Shown: piece after piece, positions 20,455-30,885 of the stretch
Position numbering within the stretch: the stretch's first letter is position 1
Layout of the letters: each line of letters opens with the position of its first letter
Origin: Medakamo hakoo
Taxonomy: Eukaryota; Chlorophyta; Trebouxiophyceae; Coccomyxaceae
Assembly: GCA_026636295.1 (NCBI GenBank)
Contig: CP089453.1
Location: 124,001-188,000, forward strand
Direction: 5' to 3'
Length of the DNA stretch: 64,000 nucleotides
Made by a program: the position numbers and the translations under genes
Notes under the pieces: model-generated
Databases searched by the model: none
The model's input: the letters and a program-made list of their open reading frames with translations, nothing else
Told to the model about the DNA's origin: nothing

Positions 20455-20809
20455 CGTCTTTTGTTGGCGGCGAACGAATGCGGAGAGGGGGTGCAACACT
20501 AGAAAGAGCGGGTGGCCTACAGGTCTAGGCGCGAGCCATCGCCGCGCGCGTGCGTGGAGTGTGTGGGCGTGCTCGAGAAGGGTGTGGGGTGCGCGAGGCT
20601 CCCAGCGTTGCGCGCGACCGTCGCCTCTCTCCTGTCCGTCCCTCAGCGTTTTTTTTTCTTCCTGTGCTGCTTGCCGCTCGTCTCTCCACACCCCTTTTTT
20701 TCCCTCTTGACGGCGGCCGTCCCTCTCTCTTGCCGCCGCCGCACCGCACACACACGGCCCACCCAAACCCAACCCGCACCCACTCTTCAACACTCCACAC
20801 ACCACCACC
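20455..20809. other. Divergent promoter interval, FIP1 / DPH3
   Basis: These 355 bp separate divergent starts. The DPH3 side is pyrimidine-rich (T and CT runs at 20640-20730) and ends in CA-rich leader sequence. No gene is visible. Confidence 0.5.
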
Positions 20810-21456
20810 ATGCCGTACGAGGAAGTGGAGATCGAGGACATGGCCTGGTCCGACGACCTCCAAGCTTACACATACGCGTGCCCGTGCGGCGACGTCTTCC
20901 AGATCACCAAGGCGAGTTGGTCGGAGGCTCAGCACCGCCGTCCAGGCGTCCTCAGAGAGAGTGCCGTCCTGGCTGCGGGGTTGGGCAGGAGGCGCGGCCG
21001 CGGGTGGAGACGGCTGCCGTGCGTTTTTTGTCGCCGCCGCGTTTGCTCTCTTCCGGCGCAATTTCTTGGCAGGCGTCGCTCGGCCGCCCGCCCGCGGCCC
21101 GTGCGTCTCGAAACCCACGCACCCACCACTGCGGCTGGGTCCTGGACACCCTCGCCGGCCCTACTGTCCACCCAGCGCACCCGTGGAAGTGGGGAAATCC
21201 CCTCCCGCGCGCCCGGGGAAAGAAAGCGACGACGCGTTGCAACTTGCGCTCCGGTACCTCCCCTGAACCCGCCACCTCACCTCACAACGCACGCGTATAT
21301 CAACAGGAAGAACTGGCCGCCGGCGAGGACATTGCCCGCTGCCCGTCCTGCTCCCTAGTGATCCACGTCATCTACAACCTGGCCGACTTCGCGCCGGCTG
21401 CCGCGGCGGGTGCCGGCGGCGGCACCGGAGGCGGCCAGGCCGTGAGCGTGGCTTGA
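20810..21456 (+). CDS. DPH3: Diphthamide biosynthesis protein DPH3 (CSL zinc finger)
   Basis: DPH3 is the small iron/zinc electron carrier for the first step of diphthamide synthesis on elongation factor 2; in yeast it also supports tRNA wobble modification. Exons 20810-20911 and 21307-21456 give 83 residues, the family size. The signature is complete: YEEVEIEDM, then CPCGDVFQITK, then EELAAGEDIARCPSC and LVIHVIYN, with four zinc-ligand cysteines in two CxC/CxxC pairs. The protein fits only if the 395-bp intron begins AAG|GCGAGT, so this is a GC-AG intron with an otherwise ideal donor. A Gly/Ala tail ends the protein. It is functionally related to CTU1 (58.6 kb) through tRNA wobble-uridine modification. 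Confidence 0.93.
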
Positions 21457-21856
21457 GAGTGCGTGCGGATGGATGGATGGGAAGAAGTGTCTTTTCTGCC
21501 TGCCGCGCCGCCGCGCCCGACAAAACGCCCCGAGAGAGCAGAGTCCTCTCGTGCTTGTGCGTGCGAGCGCGTGCGGCGGCGGCGAGTCCCCCTTCCCGCC
21601 TGCATTCACCTTCTAAAATTTGGGCGTGTGCGTGCCAGCCTTTTTTCGTCCATCCTACCCGGCCGGCCTCCCCCCTCCTGGGAGGGGCGAGCGCGCCGAA
21701 AAGATTGCTTTTTTCTAGTGCGCCCGCGTCGCCTGCTGCGCGCGCCCGCATGTTTTGCTTTCCTGACCCGAAGTGAGAAGAGAGAGAGAGATGAAGGGAC
21801 CCCCATCCCCACTGTAAAACCTTTTTCATAGACATCATCGTTTGTTTAAGAGAGAG
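21457..21856. other. Convergent 3' interval, DPH3 / DHX29-like
   Basis: These 400 bp lie between two facing stop codons. They contain GATG repeats at 21470-21482, GA repeats near 21780 and a plus-strand TGTAA at 21812-21816, too far from DPH3 to assign confidently. No gene is visible. Confidence 0.45.
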
Positions 21857-24800
21857 CTACACACCTCCACCTCCACCACCCACCGCCGCGGCGACGGCCG
21901 ACGCCATGGCCGCCGCCTCGTCCTGCAGCAGGTCGACAATGGCGGCGACCACAGCCTCACCACCGTCTTTGTCACTGCCAGCCACGCGCGCCGCCAAGGC
22001 CGCGTCCAACGCGCCGCGCAGCTTTTTCACCAGGACGGCTGTCGGCGCGGCTGCCCGCACAGTCAGCCAGCCGTCGATGACGACCGTGCCGTCGCCGTGG
22101 CGCACGTCCAAGGCGCCACCAAATAACAGCAGCGGAATGGCGCCCACGACCGTCGTGTCGCGTAAGAAAGCCCGGCTCGTCCGCACTTTTTCCAAAAACA
22201 CAACGTACGGCGAGCCAAAGGCTTTGCCCGCCAGCGCCGCGTTGACAGAGCCCGGGTGGAGCGACACAGGACCCGCCCCGTCGTGCCAGCCGGGTTTGGC
22301 GTTCGCCGCCGTCGCAGACGCCAGCGACCCTTCGTCCATGAGCGCGACGTTGGGGTACAGGGCGGCCGTGAGGGCGGCTTTCAGGACGGCCGGGCGGCGC
22401 GCGTGCGCGTTGGCCGGGTGGGAGGCGGCGTCGTACCAGGGCGTTGTGTCGGAGCTTCCACCCCTGCCGCCGCCCTTCCCCACAAACCCAGAGTCCGCCA
22501 GCATGGCCGCAAACTGGCCGCGCATGTCGCGCAGCATTTCCAGTGCCTGGGTGGACAGGCACTGGGCCCGGGCGTACGCGGTCGCCGCCGCCCGCCCGCC
22601 GCTCGCGCGCTCGGCCGCCCAGCCCGCAAACGCCGCGGCCGCGAGCAGGTGGTCCGACTGCTGCCCCGCCGCCAGGCCGCCCGTTTTAGACCCGGGCGCG
22701 GCCATGACGGCTTTCACCCGCCCGACCGCGCCCTGGTCGTCCAGGGGTGTGGCAAAGGGCGGGCGGTGCGCGAGCGAGGCCGCGACGGTGAGGGCGGGCG
22801 ACAGGCAGCCCAGGGCGGATGCGTACAGCAGCAGCTTGCCCAGGCGCGGGTCGAGCGGCAGGGCGGCCAGGTGGCGGCCGAGTGGGGTCAAGGCCTCGGC
22901 CGGCGTGAGCGCGCCCACCGCGACCAACGCTGAGACCGCGCCCTCCACCGCTCGAGGCGGTGGCGGCTCCAGGACCCGCGCCAAAAACGCGGCCGCCGGG
23001 CCCAGGCCCAGCGCGTGGATCTGCAGCACCAGCTCCTCCAGCGGGACGCGCACCATTTCGGGCGACTGGAACGCCCGCATGCGCCGCTCAAACCGGTCGC
23101 GCGTGTACAGGGCGAAGCAGGTGCCCGCCTGGACGCGCCCGGCCCGGCCCTTGCGCTGCAGCACCGACGCGCGCGACACAAAATCCTCGACCAGCAGCCC
23201 CATGCCGCGCGCCGGGTCGTGCCGCCGCTCCCGGTGCTTGCCCGAATCCACGCAGTAGACGACGTCGTCGATGGTGATGGACGTTTCGGCGATGTTGGTG
23301 GCGAGCACGACTTTGCGCACGCCGCGTGGCGGGCGGTCGAACACACGGCGCTGGTCAGCGGCCGAGACGGTCGAGTGTAAAGGCAGGACGCGCAGGCGGC
23401 CTTGGCGGTGGGCTGGGAGGGTCGCCAACCGGTCGGCCAGGGCGGTGATTTCAGCCAGGCCGGGCAAGAAGACGAGGACGGCGCCGGGTGGGTGAGCCGC
23501 GTCGATCGTCGCGACGACTTCCTCCACCAGGTCCAGGTCAGTGGGGCCGGCCTCGTCCAGGCGGGCCAGGTTGCGTTTCGTGACCGTCGAATACTCGGCG
23601 ACCGCAGCGGCGTCGAAGTGCTTGTTGAGTGGCGCGGCGTCGCCGTCGTCGTCGCCCCACCCCGCGCGCACCAACGCAGACCCGCGGGCACCCCCACCCG
23701 CCCCACGCTCCAGGCGCACGCGTTCCGCGCCACCGCGCGCGCCGCCCCGGTCCGGGCGCAGGGCGCACGGCGAGTCGGCCGCCAAGACGTAGCCCGTCTC
23801 CTCGTACACGTCCTCCAAAAACCGGTGTTCCACGGGGAAGGTGCGCCCGCCCGCTTCCAGCGTGGCGGCGCCGCCAAAGTACGACGCAAACAGGGACGCG
23901 TCCAGCGTGGCCGACATGAGCACGACCTTCAGCGGCCGGGCGCCGGCCGAGCGGCGCTTGGCGACCAGGTCCCGGAGCAGGGCCATCAGGAAATCGCCTT
24001 GCAGCGTGCGTTCGTGGACCTCGTCCACGACGACGTGCGAGACGCCGACCAAGTCGGGGTCGCCGGCCAGGCGGCGGAGCAGGATGCCGGTCGTGCAAAA
24101 GAGCAGGCGGGTGGAGCGGGTGCGTGCGGCGTCGAGCCGGACGTGGTAGCCGACCCGCCCGCCCGCGCTGCCGGGTGCGGGTTCGTCACGTTCCGCCGCC
24201 ACACGTTCCGCCACCGAAATGGCGGCAATGCGGCGGGGTTGGGTGCAGATGATGTCGGTCGCACCGCCCACGCCCGCCCGCGTGGCGGCCTCGAGCAAAA
24301 ACTGCGGGACCTGGGTGGTTTTGCCCGACCCGGTTTCGCCCGCGACGACGGCCACGTCGCCCGCCTCCAGAGCCGCAATGAGTCCGTCCCGGATTTGGAC
24401 GACGGGAAGACGACCACGTGCAGCTGCCCACTCGGCACCCGCTCGAGAAGCCTCGAACTCCGCCAGTTCGGCGGCCATGGTCGCCGACTCTTCGCGCTCG
24501 CGCGGTGTGAGGGTGGTCGGCAGTGGAGCGGCGGTCGTGGTCGGAGCGGGAGCCCCGGGCGCGGCCGGCTCGACGGGGGTTTTAGTGGTCGCGGCAGCCG
24601 CAGCAGCCGCGTTGGCCGCACAGACAGCCGCGATCTCGGCAAAAAAGGCGGCCGCCTCCGCGTCGGGCGGCGCGTCGCCCTCCTCCTCCCGACCACCACC
24701 GCCACCGCCACCCGCTCCGTCTTCGGCCGCCCACCCGACCCACGCACTCCGGTACGGCTCGCCCAGCTGGCGCAGCGCGTCCGCGGCGGCCGGACCGATT

Positions 24801-26437
24801 CCGCCCGTCAGCTCGTACAGTGCCCGGGCGGCGACGCCGTTTTGGGCGTCTTGGACCGTCTCCCACCCGTCGTCGGCTTCGGCCAAGCAAAACGTGCGGG
24901 GTGGGAGCTTTTTTGTCTTGGACGGGCGAGAGGAGGTGGCGTTGCCGACGCCCGCGTCGACGGACACAGAGTACCGGATGCCAGCAGTGTCCAGGCGCAG
25001 CCCACCGGGGTCCAGGCGGTCGAAGCGTGGGGCGGGCGCGCCGGCGCGCTGGCAGAGCGACTGGAGCACGGCCTTGGGAGGCTTGGCCAGCTCGGACGGC
25101 TGGGCGGCCGGGCCGCCTTTCTTACGGCCGCCGCCTTTGGCCTCGGCGGCGTCAAAGCCCCAGGGTGCGAGCAGGTCGTCGACCGTGGGGTTTTTAGCCT
25201 TGGGCGCTTCCCAGGCGGGTAGGGCGTCCTCGTCGTCGCCGCCGCCGCCGCCAAACAGCCCTGGCCCGTCGTCGTCGCTGTCCGAGGAAGAGGAGGAGGA
25301 GGGGGAGGCGTCTTTCCCGCCGCCGGCTTCCGCGAGCGCGGCCTCCAGGTCCGCGTCCGTCAGCCCTAGGCCCGTCGCTTCTTGTTTCAGCATGCCAATC
25401 AGCCGGCCGACGAGTTTTTGTCGCGCTGTGTCGCCCGCCGCTTTCGCGCGGGCCGCCTCTGTCCGCGCCGTCGCCCACTCGCCTGCCAGCTGGGCCCGCC
25501 GGATGTCAGGCGGCACGGACGCCCGGGCCCGGGCGGCTTTGCGCCGCGCGATCTCAGAGGGATCGCCCCAGATTTCCCAGTCTTCGATGGTGGAGCCGGA
25601 CGGGGAGGCTGGTGCGGGGTCGGAGGCGGCGGACCCGCGGCCGCTCCCACTCTCGTCTCCTTCGTCGGAGGACGAGCCGTGTTCTTCCATGTACCGCATG
25701 ATCCACGCCTTCTGGGTTTTGGCGGCGGTGGCGGCGGCGGCAGCGGCGGCGGCTGCAGCGGCGGCGGCGGCGGCGGCGGCGGCCGCGCCTTCAGAGTCGG
25801 AGGACGATGAGGAAGGCGAAGATGGAGTGGGTGGAGGAGACGGCGCTCGCACGGCCGCGGGCTCGCTCGCCACCAGTACGCGCACGCCGCCGCCCTCGCC
25901 GCCATCCTCCCGGATGAGGCCGGCCCCACCAGCGAGGCGGCGGGGCAGGTCGGCCGGCGGAATGTGCAGGCACAGCCAGTCCAGGGCTGCCGACTCGTTG
26001 AAGGCGGCGGTGGTCGATGCGCCGGTCTGGGCGAGGGCGGCCGTGGCTGCACGCGCGTGCCCCGCTGTGAAGCCGTGGGACAGGAGGGCGGCGTGGAGGG
26101 CGGCGACGACGTCGGGCGTGACAGGCTCCGCGCAGAGCTCGTCGCCATCGCTGCCGGCTGGGAGTGGAGGGAGGTCGGCCGGCGCGTCCGGGGAGAGGTT
26201 CTGTCCATGTCGTGTGAGAGGGGGGTGGAGCGGGCTGAGGCGAGAAAAGCATGGGTTTGGGGTTGCGACGGCCCCGCGTCGCCGCGGCTAGTGCCGCCCG
26301 CCCGCCCTGCCCACACGCACCTGGAGCACCTCGCGCACCCGCGCCTGGCGACTGCCAGACAGGGCAACTGCGCTGGCGCGGTGGCGCGATGCGGCGTTGG
26401 CCGCCGCCGCGGCCGCGGCTTTTTTACGCGGCGGCAT
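21857..26437 (-). CDS. DEAH-box RNA helicase, DHX29-like
   Basis: Exons 26437-26321 and 26200-21857 give about 1486 residues. The N-terminus is basic (PPRKK), then a helical domain ending ALDWLCLHIPPADLPRRL, characteristic of DHX29, which helps the 43S ribosome scan structured leaders. A poly-Ala run and acidic Ser-rich spacers follow. Helicase motifs are intact: GETGSGKTTQ (near residue 657), DEVH (near 766), SAT, and QRKGRAGRVQAG, then the HA2 and OB domains (EELVLQIHALGLG; LFGGALDVRHGDG). A direct role in translation initiation is inferred from the family. The helicase reading frame runs upstream past its first ATG without a stop to the acceptor at 26201, so the start in exon 1 is well supported. 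It shares a 230-bp divergent promoter region with the PAO-family gene. Confidence 0.88.
25722..25788. repeat. GCN/GGC triplet run encoding poly-Ala
   Basis: On the minus strand this stretch encodes about 20 alanines in the DHX29-like protein, using mixed GCC, GCG and GCT codons. Confidence 0.8.
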
Positions 26438-26667
26438 GACCCCGCCGTTTTTTTTTCTTCGGCGTCTGCTGACGCGCGGCCCGACCCTCGGCTCGCACAC
26501 AACTTCGTTCAAGCAGAAACGTGTCCCCACGCCCACACCGCGGGCGGACTGGAAACACTCCACCACCACGAACCCGCCGCGCCAGCTGAGCAGGCCATCG
26601 GAGACACCCATCCATTCATTTTGAAGGTCGTCCGACTCGCCCGTCTCCCCGTCCGAAAGCCACAACC
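26438..26667. promoter_or_regulatory. Divergent promoter interval, DHX29-like / PAO-family
   Basis: Only 230 bp lie between the two start codons. It includes a T-run (about 26448-26456) and AT-richer sequence near the PAO side. A shared bidirectional promoter is inferred. Confidence 0.5.
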
Positions 26668-28434
26668 ATGCGCGGCGCTGTTCGCAATGCCGCGCGCCCT
26701 GCGCTCGTCGTCCGTGCCGCGGTCCGCGGCGGCGCCGAGTCGGCGCCGGCCCGACCCCGTCGCGGCGATGACCAGGCGGACCAGGTTGCCCGTGCCAAGG
26801 CGTCCGGCCCGTCCCGGAGCCCCAAACCCGCTCCCGCCAAGCGGCGCGCCGGTTTGAGCGCGCGCGCGCCGTCGTCGCCGCCCCCATCAACCCCGCGCCT
26901 GGTCGACGCGGCGGCCGTCGCCCTGCCGTCGCCCGTCGACACGCCCGCTGGCGAACCGTCCCCTACGCCCGCAGGCGAACCTTCCCCTCCGCCCGCTTTC
27001 TCCTGGACGCAGCAGTGGTACCCGCTGGCGGTGGCAGCGGATTTAGACACGCGCAAGCCGCACGCCATCAAGCTGCTCGGCACTCCCCTTGCCCTCTACC
27101 ACGACGGCCGCCGGTGGGCCGCCCTCGCCGACGACTGCCCGCACCGGCGCGCGCCGCTGAGCCAGGGCCGCATCCAGCAGGAGGGCGGCGGCGCGCCCGC
27201 CTCGCTGGTCTGCTCCTACCACGGCTGGCGGTTCAACGCGTGCGGGAGGCCCGTCGCCATCCCGCAAGCCACGCACGACGGGCCCGCCGTCGAAAAGGTC
27301 GCCCTGTCTTCGCCGCGGGCGTGCGTCAAGGCCTACCCGACGCGGGTGGAGGACGGCTTGCTGTGGGTGTGGGCGGACGGGCCTGGCACAGCCGCCCTCG
27401 CCGACGCCACCCCGACGCCGGGCAACGCCGCGGCGCGCGCGCTCGACCCGTCGGACATCACGGCGACGACCAACCAGTGGTTTGTGCGGGACTTCCCCAT
27501 TCCGCACGACGAGCTGGTCGGCAACTTGCTCTCGCAAGACCACGTCCCGTACGCGCACTCGGGCGTCGCGTCGTCGCGCCACTCGCCGTTTGCCAACCAC
27601 TTCAGCGTCACGCGGATGAACGCCGCCCGCGACGCGGCCGGCGTCGCCGACGGCCTCACGTTCGACCTGGAGTGGGCGCCCGACGCCCGCAAGCTCGTCA
27701 AGCAAAACGTGGCGTGCGTGCCGCCGGCGTACATCGAGTACGTCACCCCGCTGGACGGCGGGCGGCTCAACGTCCTGTACTTTTACGCGACCCCGCTGTC
27801 CGAGTGCTGCACCCGGGTCATCAACCACGCCATCATCGCCCAGCCCATGCCGGCCTGGGCCTCCAAACTCCTGGCGTCGCGCCCGCGCTGGGCGGACCAC
27901 CTGCTGCTGAACGAGGTGTTCGACGGGGACATGGCGTTCCTGTCGACGACGGCCACAAACACAAAGGCGTCCGACCCGACGGGCGCGTCGTGGGCGCGGG
28001 AGTGCTACCTGCCCGCGGGCGCCGACGCCCCCTTCCGCGCGTGGCAGCGCTGGCTCCACTCCCGTGGCGGCGGCGGCTGGATCGCGGCCGTGCGTGGCGC
28101 GCCGCCGCCCGAGCCGCCGCCGTCTGCGTCCCTGCCCCGCCGGGCTGTGCTCGACCGGTACGAAGCGCACACGGCGCACTGCCCGTCCTGCTCGGCCGCC
28201 CTGGCGGGCCTGCAGAAGTGGGGCGTCGCCGCCCGCGCGGGCGCTGGAGCGGCGTTCTTACTGGCCGCCATCGCTGCTGGCGGGGCGGCCGCCGACGGCG
28301 GCGGCTTGGTCGACTCGCTGGGCGCGGCCCTGACGCCTGCCGCGTGCTGCGCCGCCGCGCTCGCCCTGGCGGCCGGGCTGAAAGCCGCAGAAGCCCGGTT
28401 TGTGTACAAAGAGTATGAACACTGGAAGTCATGA
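26668..28434 (+). CDS. PAO/PTC52-family Rieske monooxygenase, plastid
   Basis: This family includes pheophorbide a oxygenase, which opens the chlorin ring in chlorophyll breakdown, and the related PTC52 and TIC55. The single exon encodes 588 residues with a long transit-like N-terminus. The Rieske cluster ligands are present: Cys157-x-His159 and Cys182-x2-His185, with a slightly long spacer. The mononuclear iron site reads SQDHVPYAH: His292 and His297 are in place, but the usual Asp of D-x2-H-x4-H is Ser289. The C-terminal CxxC (Cys505, Cys508) typical of PAO/TIC55/PTC52 is present, followed by two hydrophobic segments for membrane anchoring. I cannot tell which subfamily it belongs to from sequence alone. 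Confidence 0.85.
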   Translation: MRGAVRNAARPALVVRAAVRGGAESAPARPRRGDDQADQVARAKASGPSRSPKPAPAKRRAGLSARAPSSPPPSTPRLVDAAAVALPSPVDTPAGEPSPTPAGEPSPPPAFSWTQQWYPLAVAADLDTRKPHAIKLLGTPLALYHDGRRWAALADDCPHRRAPLSQGRIQQEGGGAPASLVCSYHGWRFNACGRPVAIPQATHDGPAVEKVALSSPRACVKAYPTRVEDGLLWVWADGPGTAALADATPTPGNAAARALDPSDITATTNQWFVRDFPIPHDELVGNLLSQDHVPYAHSGVASSRHSPFANHFSVTRMNAARDAAGVADGLTFDLEWAPDARKLVKQNVACVPPAYIEYVTPLDGGRLNVLYFYATPLSECCTRVINHAIIAQPMPAWASKLLASRPRWADHLLLNEVFDGDMAFLSTTATNTKASDPTGASWARECYLPAGADAPFRAWQRWLHSRGGGGWIAAVRGAPPPEPPPSASLPRRAVLDRYEAHTAHCPSCSAALAGLQKWGVAARAGAGAAFLLAAIAAGGAAADGGGLVDSLGAALTPAACCAAALALAAGLKAAEARFVYKEYEHWKS

Positions 28435-28656
28435 AGGCAGGTCAGATCAGATTTGTGTACGGTTGTACCACCACACGTTGAAACACTGTTGAACATTTGT
28501 GTACTTTTTACGTCCGCGTCGTCCCGTCGATGAGAAGAAAACTTTGTGCGGGGGAGGGAGAATGAGCGAGAGGGTTGCAACAAACACCCGACCATCTCAG
28601 ACCTTTCATTCCGCTCGGCTGTGCGCCCCCTCAAACCCTCGCATCCACAGTCAGCC

Positions 28657-29688
28657 ATGGATCCCGCCGGCACGCCCTCCGTCGGTCCCTCTTCTTCCTC
28701 CGCCCCTCCACACACGGGCACGACCATCGTGGCCGTCGCCTTTGAAGGCGGCGTCGTTGTCGGCGCCGACTCGCGCGTTTCCACGGGCACGTACGTCTCC
28801 AACCGGGCGTCCGACAAGCTGACTCGCTTAGACTCAGACGGCTTTGTCTGGCTGCTGCGGTCCGGGTCGGCGGCGGACACGCAGGCGGTCGGGGATTATG
28901 GTAAGTGGAGGGGGACGGAGTGTTCGTTTGCGGCGCGCGCGTTGCATAGGCGTGCTGTCCTCGCGTTTTGGGCCGACGGCCCCGTGATGCCGGCCGCTTG
29001 CAATGCTTCTGTGCCGCTTCACGTGTCAACCGGACACCCGGTCACACGCCCGGCGTGATGGGAGGCGAGACCAGGGCCCGCAAGGCCCTCCCCGACGCGA
29101 GGCATTGAAACACTTCGACGGTCGATCGACGCTTCCAGCACACCCCACTCCCACCCTTCCCTCACTCTGCATCCACCCCCCACGACGACGACACCACCAC
29201 CAACAGTCCGCTACTTTGCCGACCAGCTGACCTCCGAGCTGGGCTCGGCCCCCTCCGTCTCGGCCGTCGCCCACCTCGTCAAGCAAATGAACTATTCCAA
29301 CAAGGAGGCCCTCCTGGGCGCCATGCTGGTCGGCGGGTGGGACGACAAAAAGGGCGGCCAAGTGTACGGCATCCCGATCGGCGGGTCCCTCGTCCGGCTG
29401 CCCTGGGCGACGGACGGGTCTGGATCCACCTACATCTGGGGGTATTTAGACGCCGAGTACAAGCCCGGCCTGGACCGGGCGGAAGCCGAACGCCTGGTCG
29501 CGACGGCGCTGGCCCTGGCCATCTCCATCGACGGCTCGTCCGGTGGCATGGCGCGCCTGGTCACCATCACGTCTGCAGGAGCGGAGCGTCGTCTCATTCG
29601 CGGGGACGAGGTCCAGCAGTTTTGGGACAGCGTGGAGCCGAGTAAAGTGGGGGCGGCCGGGCGGGATGAAGGGATGGTGGTCGTGTGA
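28657..29688 (+). CDS. PBA1: 20S proteasome subunit beta1 (PSMB6/PBA1)
   Basis: The beta1 subunit gives the caspase-like activity of the 20S core. Exons 28657-28900 and 29207-29688 give 241 residues. The propeptide ends at Gly21, and Thr22 becomes the catalytic N-terminus; Asp38 and Lys54 fall exactly at mature positions 17 and 33 of the active site. The motif [15 protein letters not shown] is rebuilt across the intron, and [13 protein letters not shown] and [10 protein letters not shown] are typical of beta1. The C-terminus is slightly extended. The mTatB gene starts 91 bp downstream on the same strand. Confidence 0.93.
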
Positions 29689-29779
29689 ACGAGGGAAGCA
29701 GGAGGCGAGAGCGCACAGCGACACAACAAAAACCCGCGCGCACTTTTCTTCGCCCACTCACCCAACCCGGCCAGCACAC

Positions 29780-30610
29780 ATGCTGGGCCTGGGCGCCAGC
29801 GAGCTGTTGCTGGTCACGGTGGCGGCGGCCGTGTTGATTGGTGAGAGACGGAGGCGGAGAGCCAATTCGGCGGGCGGTCCTAGCCTTTTTTTTTCCGTCA
29901 CGCCTCTCTCACGCCCTCCTCCACGCACGACAACCTGTAGGCCCCAAGGATGTCCCACGCCTAGCTCGCGCGGCAGGTGTGGCCACGGGCCGGGCCACTG
30001 CCTTTGTCGCCCGCGCCCGGCGCCGCGCATTTGAGATGGTCGAAGCGGCCGACGTCGCGGCGGTGCGTTGGGTTTGTGGCCGGGATGAGGGAGCAGGGTT
30101 GGAGTGTCCGCCTGCGCGGAGGGCGTTGCGCGGGGGCGTGGGCGAGCCTGGGCGGAGTGGGGAGAGGAGGGAGCGCTCAGAACCGCGTCTCGCACGCCTT
30201 CCTTCTCACCCGTCCATCCCGACCACCCCCACCCACCAAAGGTCCGCGGCGACTTGCACGCGTCCGCCCGCCAGCTGGACGCCATCCGGTCCGAGCTGCG
30301 GAGTGGGATGCGGCTCATGCCACCACTGCCGCCGTCGCCTGGAGGAGGAGAGGCGGCGGCCAGGCCGGTGGCGCAGCCGTTTGGAGCGCCAGCCCCTCAA
30401 CCCTCCACCTCGACGACTCGCCTCACGCCGCTGCCGCTGTCGGCCGCGGCCGTCGGCCGCGCGCCCGCCACGGCAGGCGCGCCGACCGGCTCCGACGTCC
30501 TCGCATCAGCTCTAGCAGAGGAAGAGGTCGCTCGCCTGGCAGCCCAGTTCATGGAGGGCGGCGTGGTCGTGCCGCGACGGCCGCCCGAATCGCGCGCGGC
30601 TGAAGGATAG
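29780..30610 (+). CDS. TATB: Mitochondrial TatB-like protein, nuclear-encoded
   Basis: Exons 29780-29840, 29941-30062 and 30242-30610 give 183 residues. The start MLGLGASELLLVTVAAAVLIGPKD has the single N-terminal membrane helix and Gly-Pro hinge of TatA/TatB, followed by an amphipathic helix. The order GPKDVPRLARAAG, then VEAADVAAVRGDLHASARQLDAIRSEL, closely follows the plant mitochondrial TatB (Arabidopsis At5g43680) as I recall it, rather than chloroplast Hcf106. Mitochondrial Tat exports folded proteins such as the Rieske protein of complex III. There is no cleavable presequence before the membrane helix. The C-terminal 100 residues are a Pro/Ala-rich extension ending in a short conserved-looking helix, longer than I expect in plants. 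Confidence 0.82.
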
Positions 30611-30885
30611 TGTAGCATGTTTTTTTCCGTTTGGTTCTCTCTCTCCCTCTCTTTGCCCGTTGCACACACAAGCCCCGCGCCCCACACGCACTCCATACAC
30701 ACTCCCCACACGCAAACGCTTTGCATATCTGAGGAATGGGTAAAAAGGAATCCTTTTGAGCTCTCTCCACTCAGCGCGCACACACACTCTCTTTTTGTTT
30801 TTTTTTTCTGCGCGGAAAAAACCATCCACCCATCTCCACCCGCCCAGGTTGGTTTTGTCATTTCGTTTTTCTGGCGCGGCGGTCG

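Noticed and set aside
24219-26291. 690-codon plus-strand frame opposite the DHX29-like helicase
   Set aside because: The minus strand carries a complete helicase; this frame is a shadow rich in Ser, Pro and Ala.
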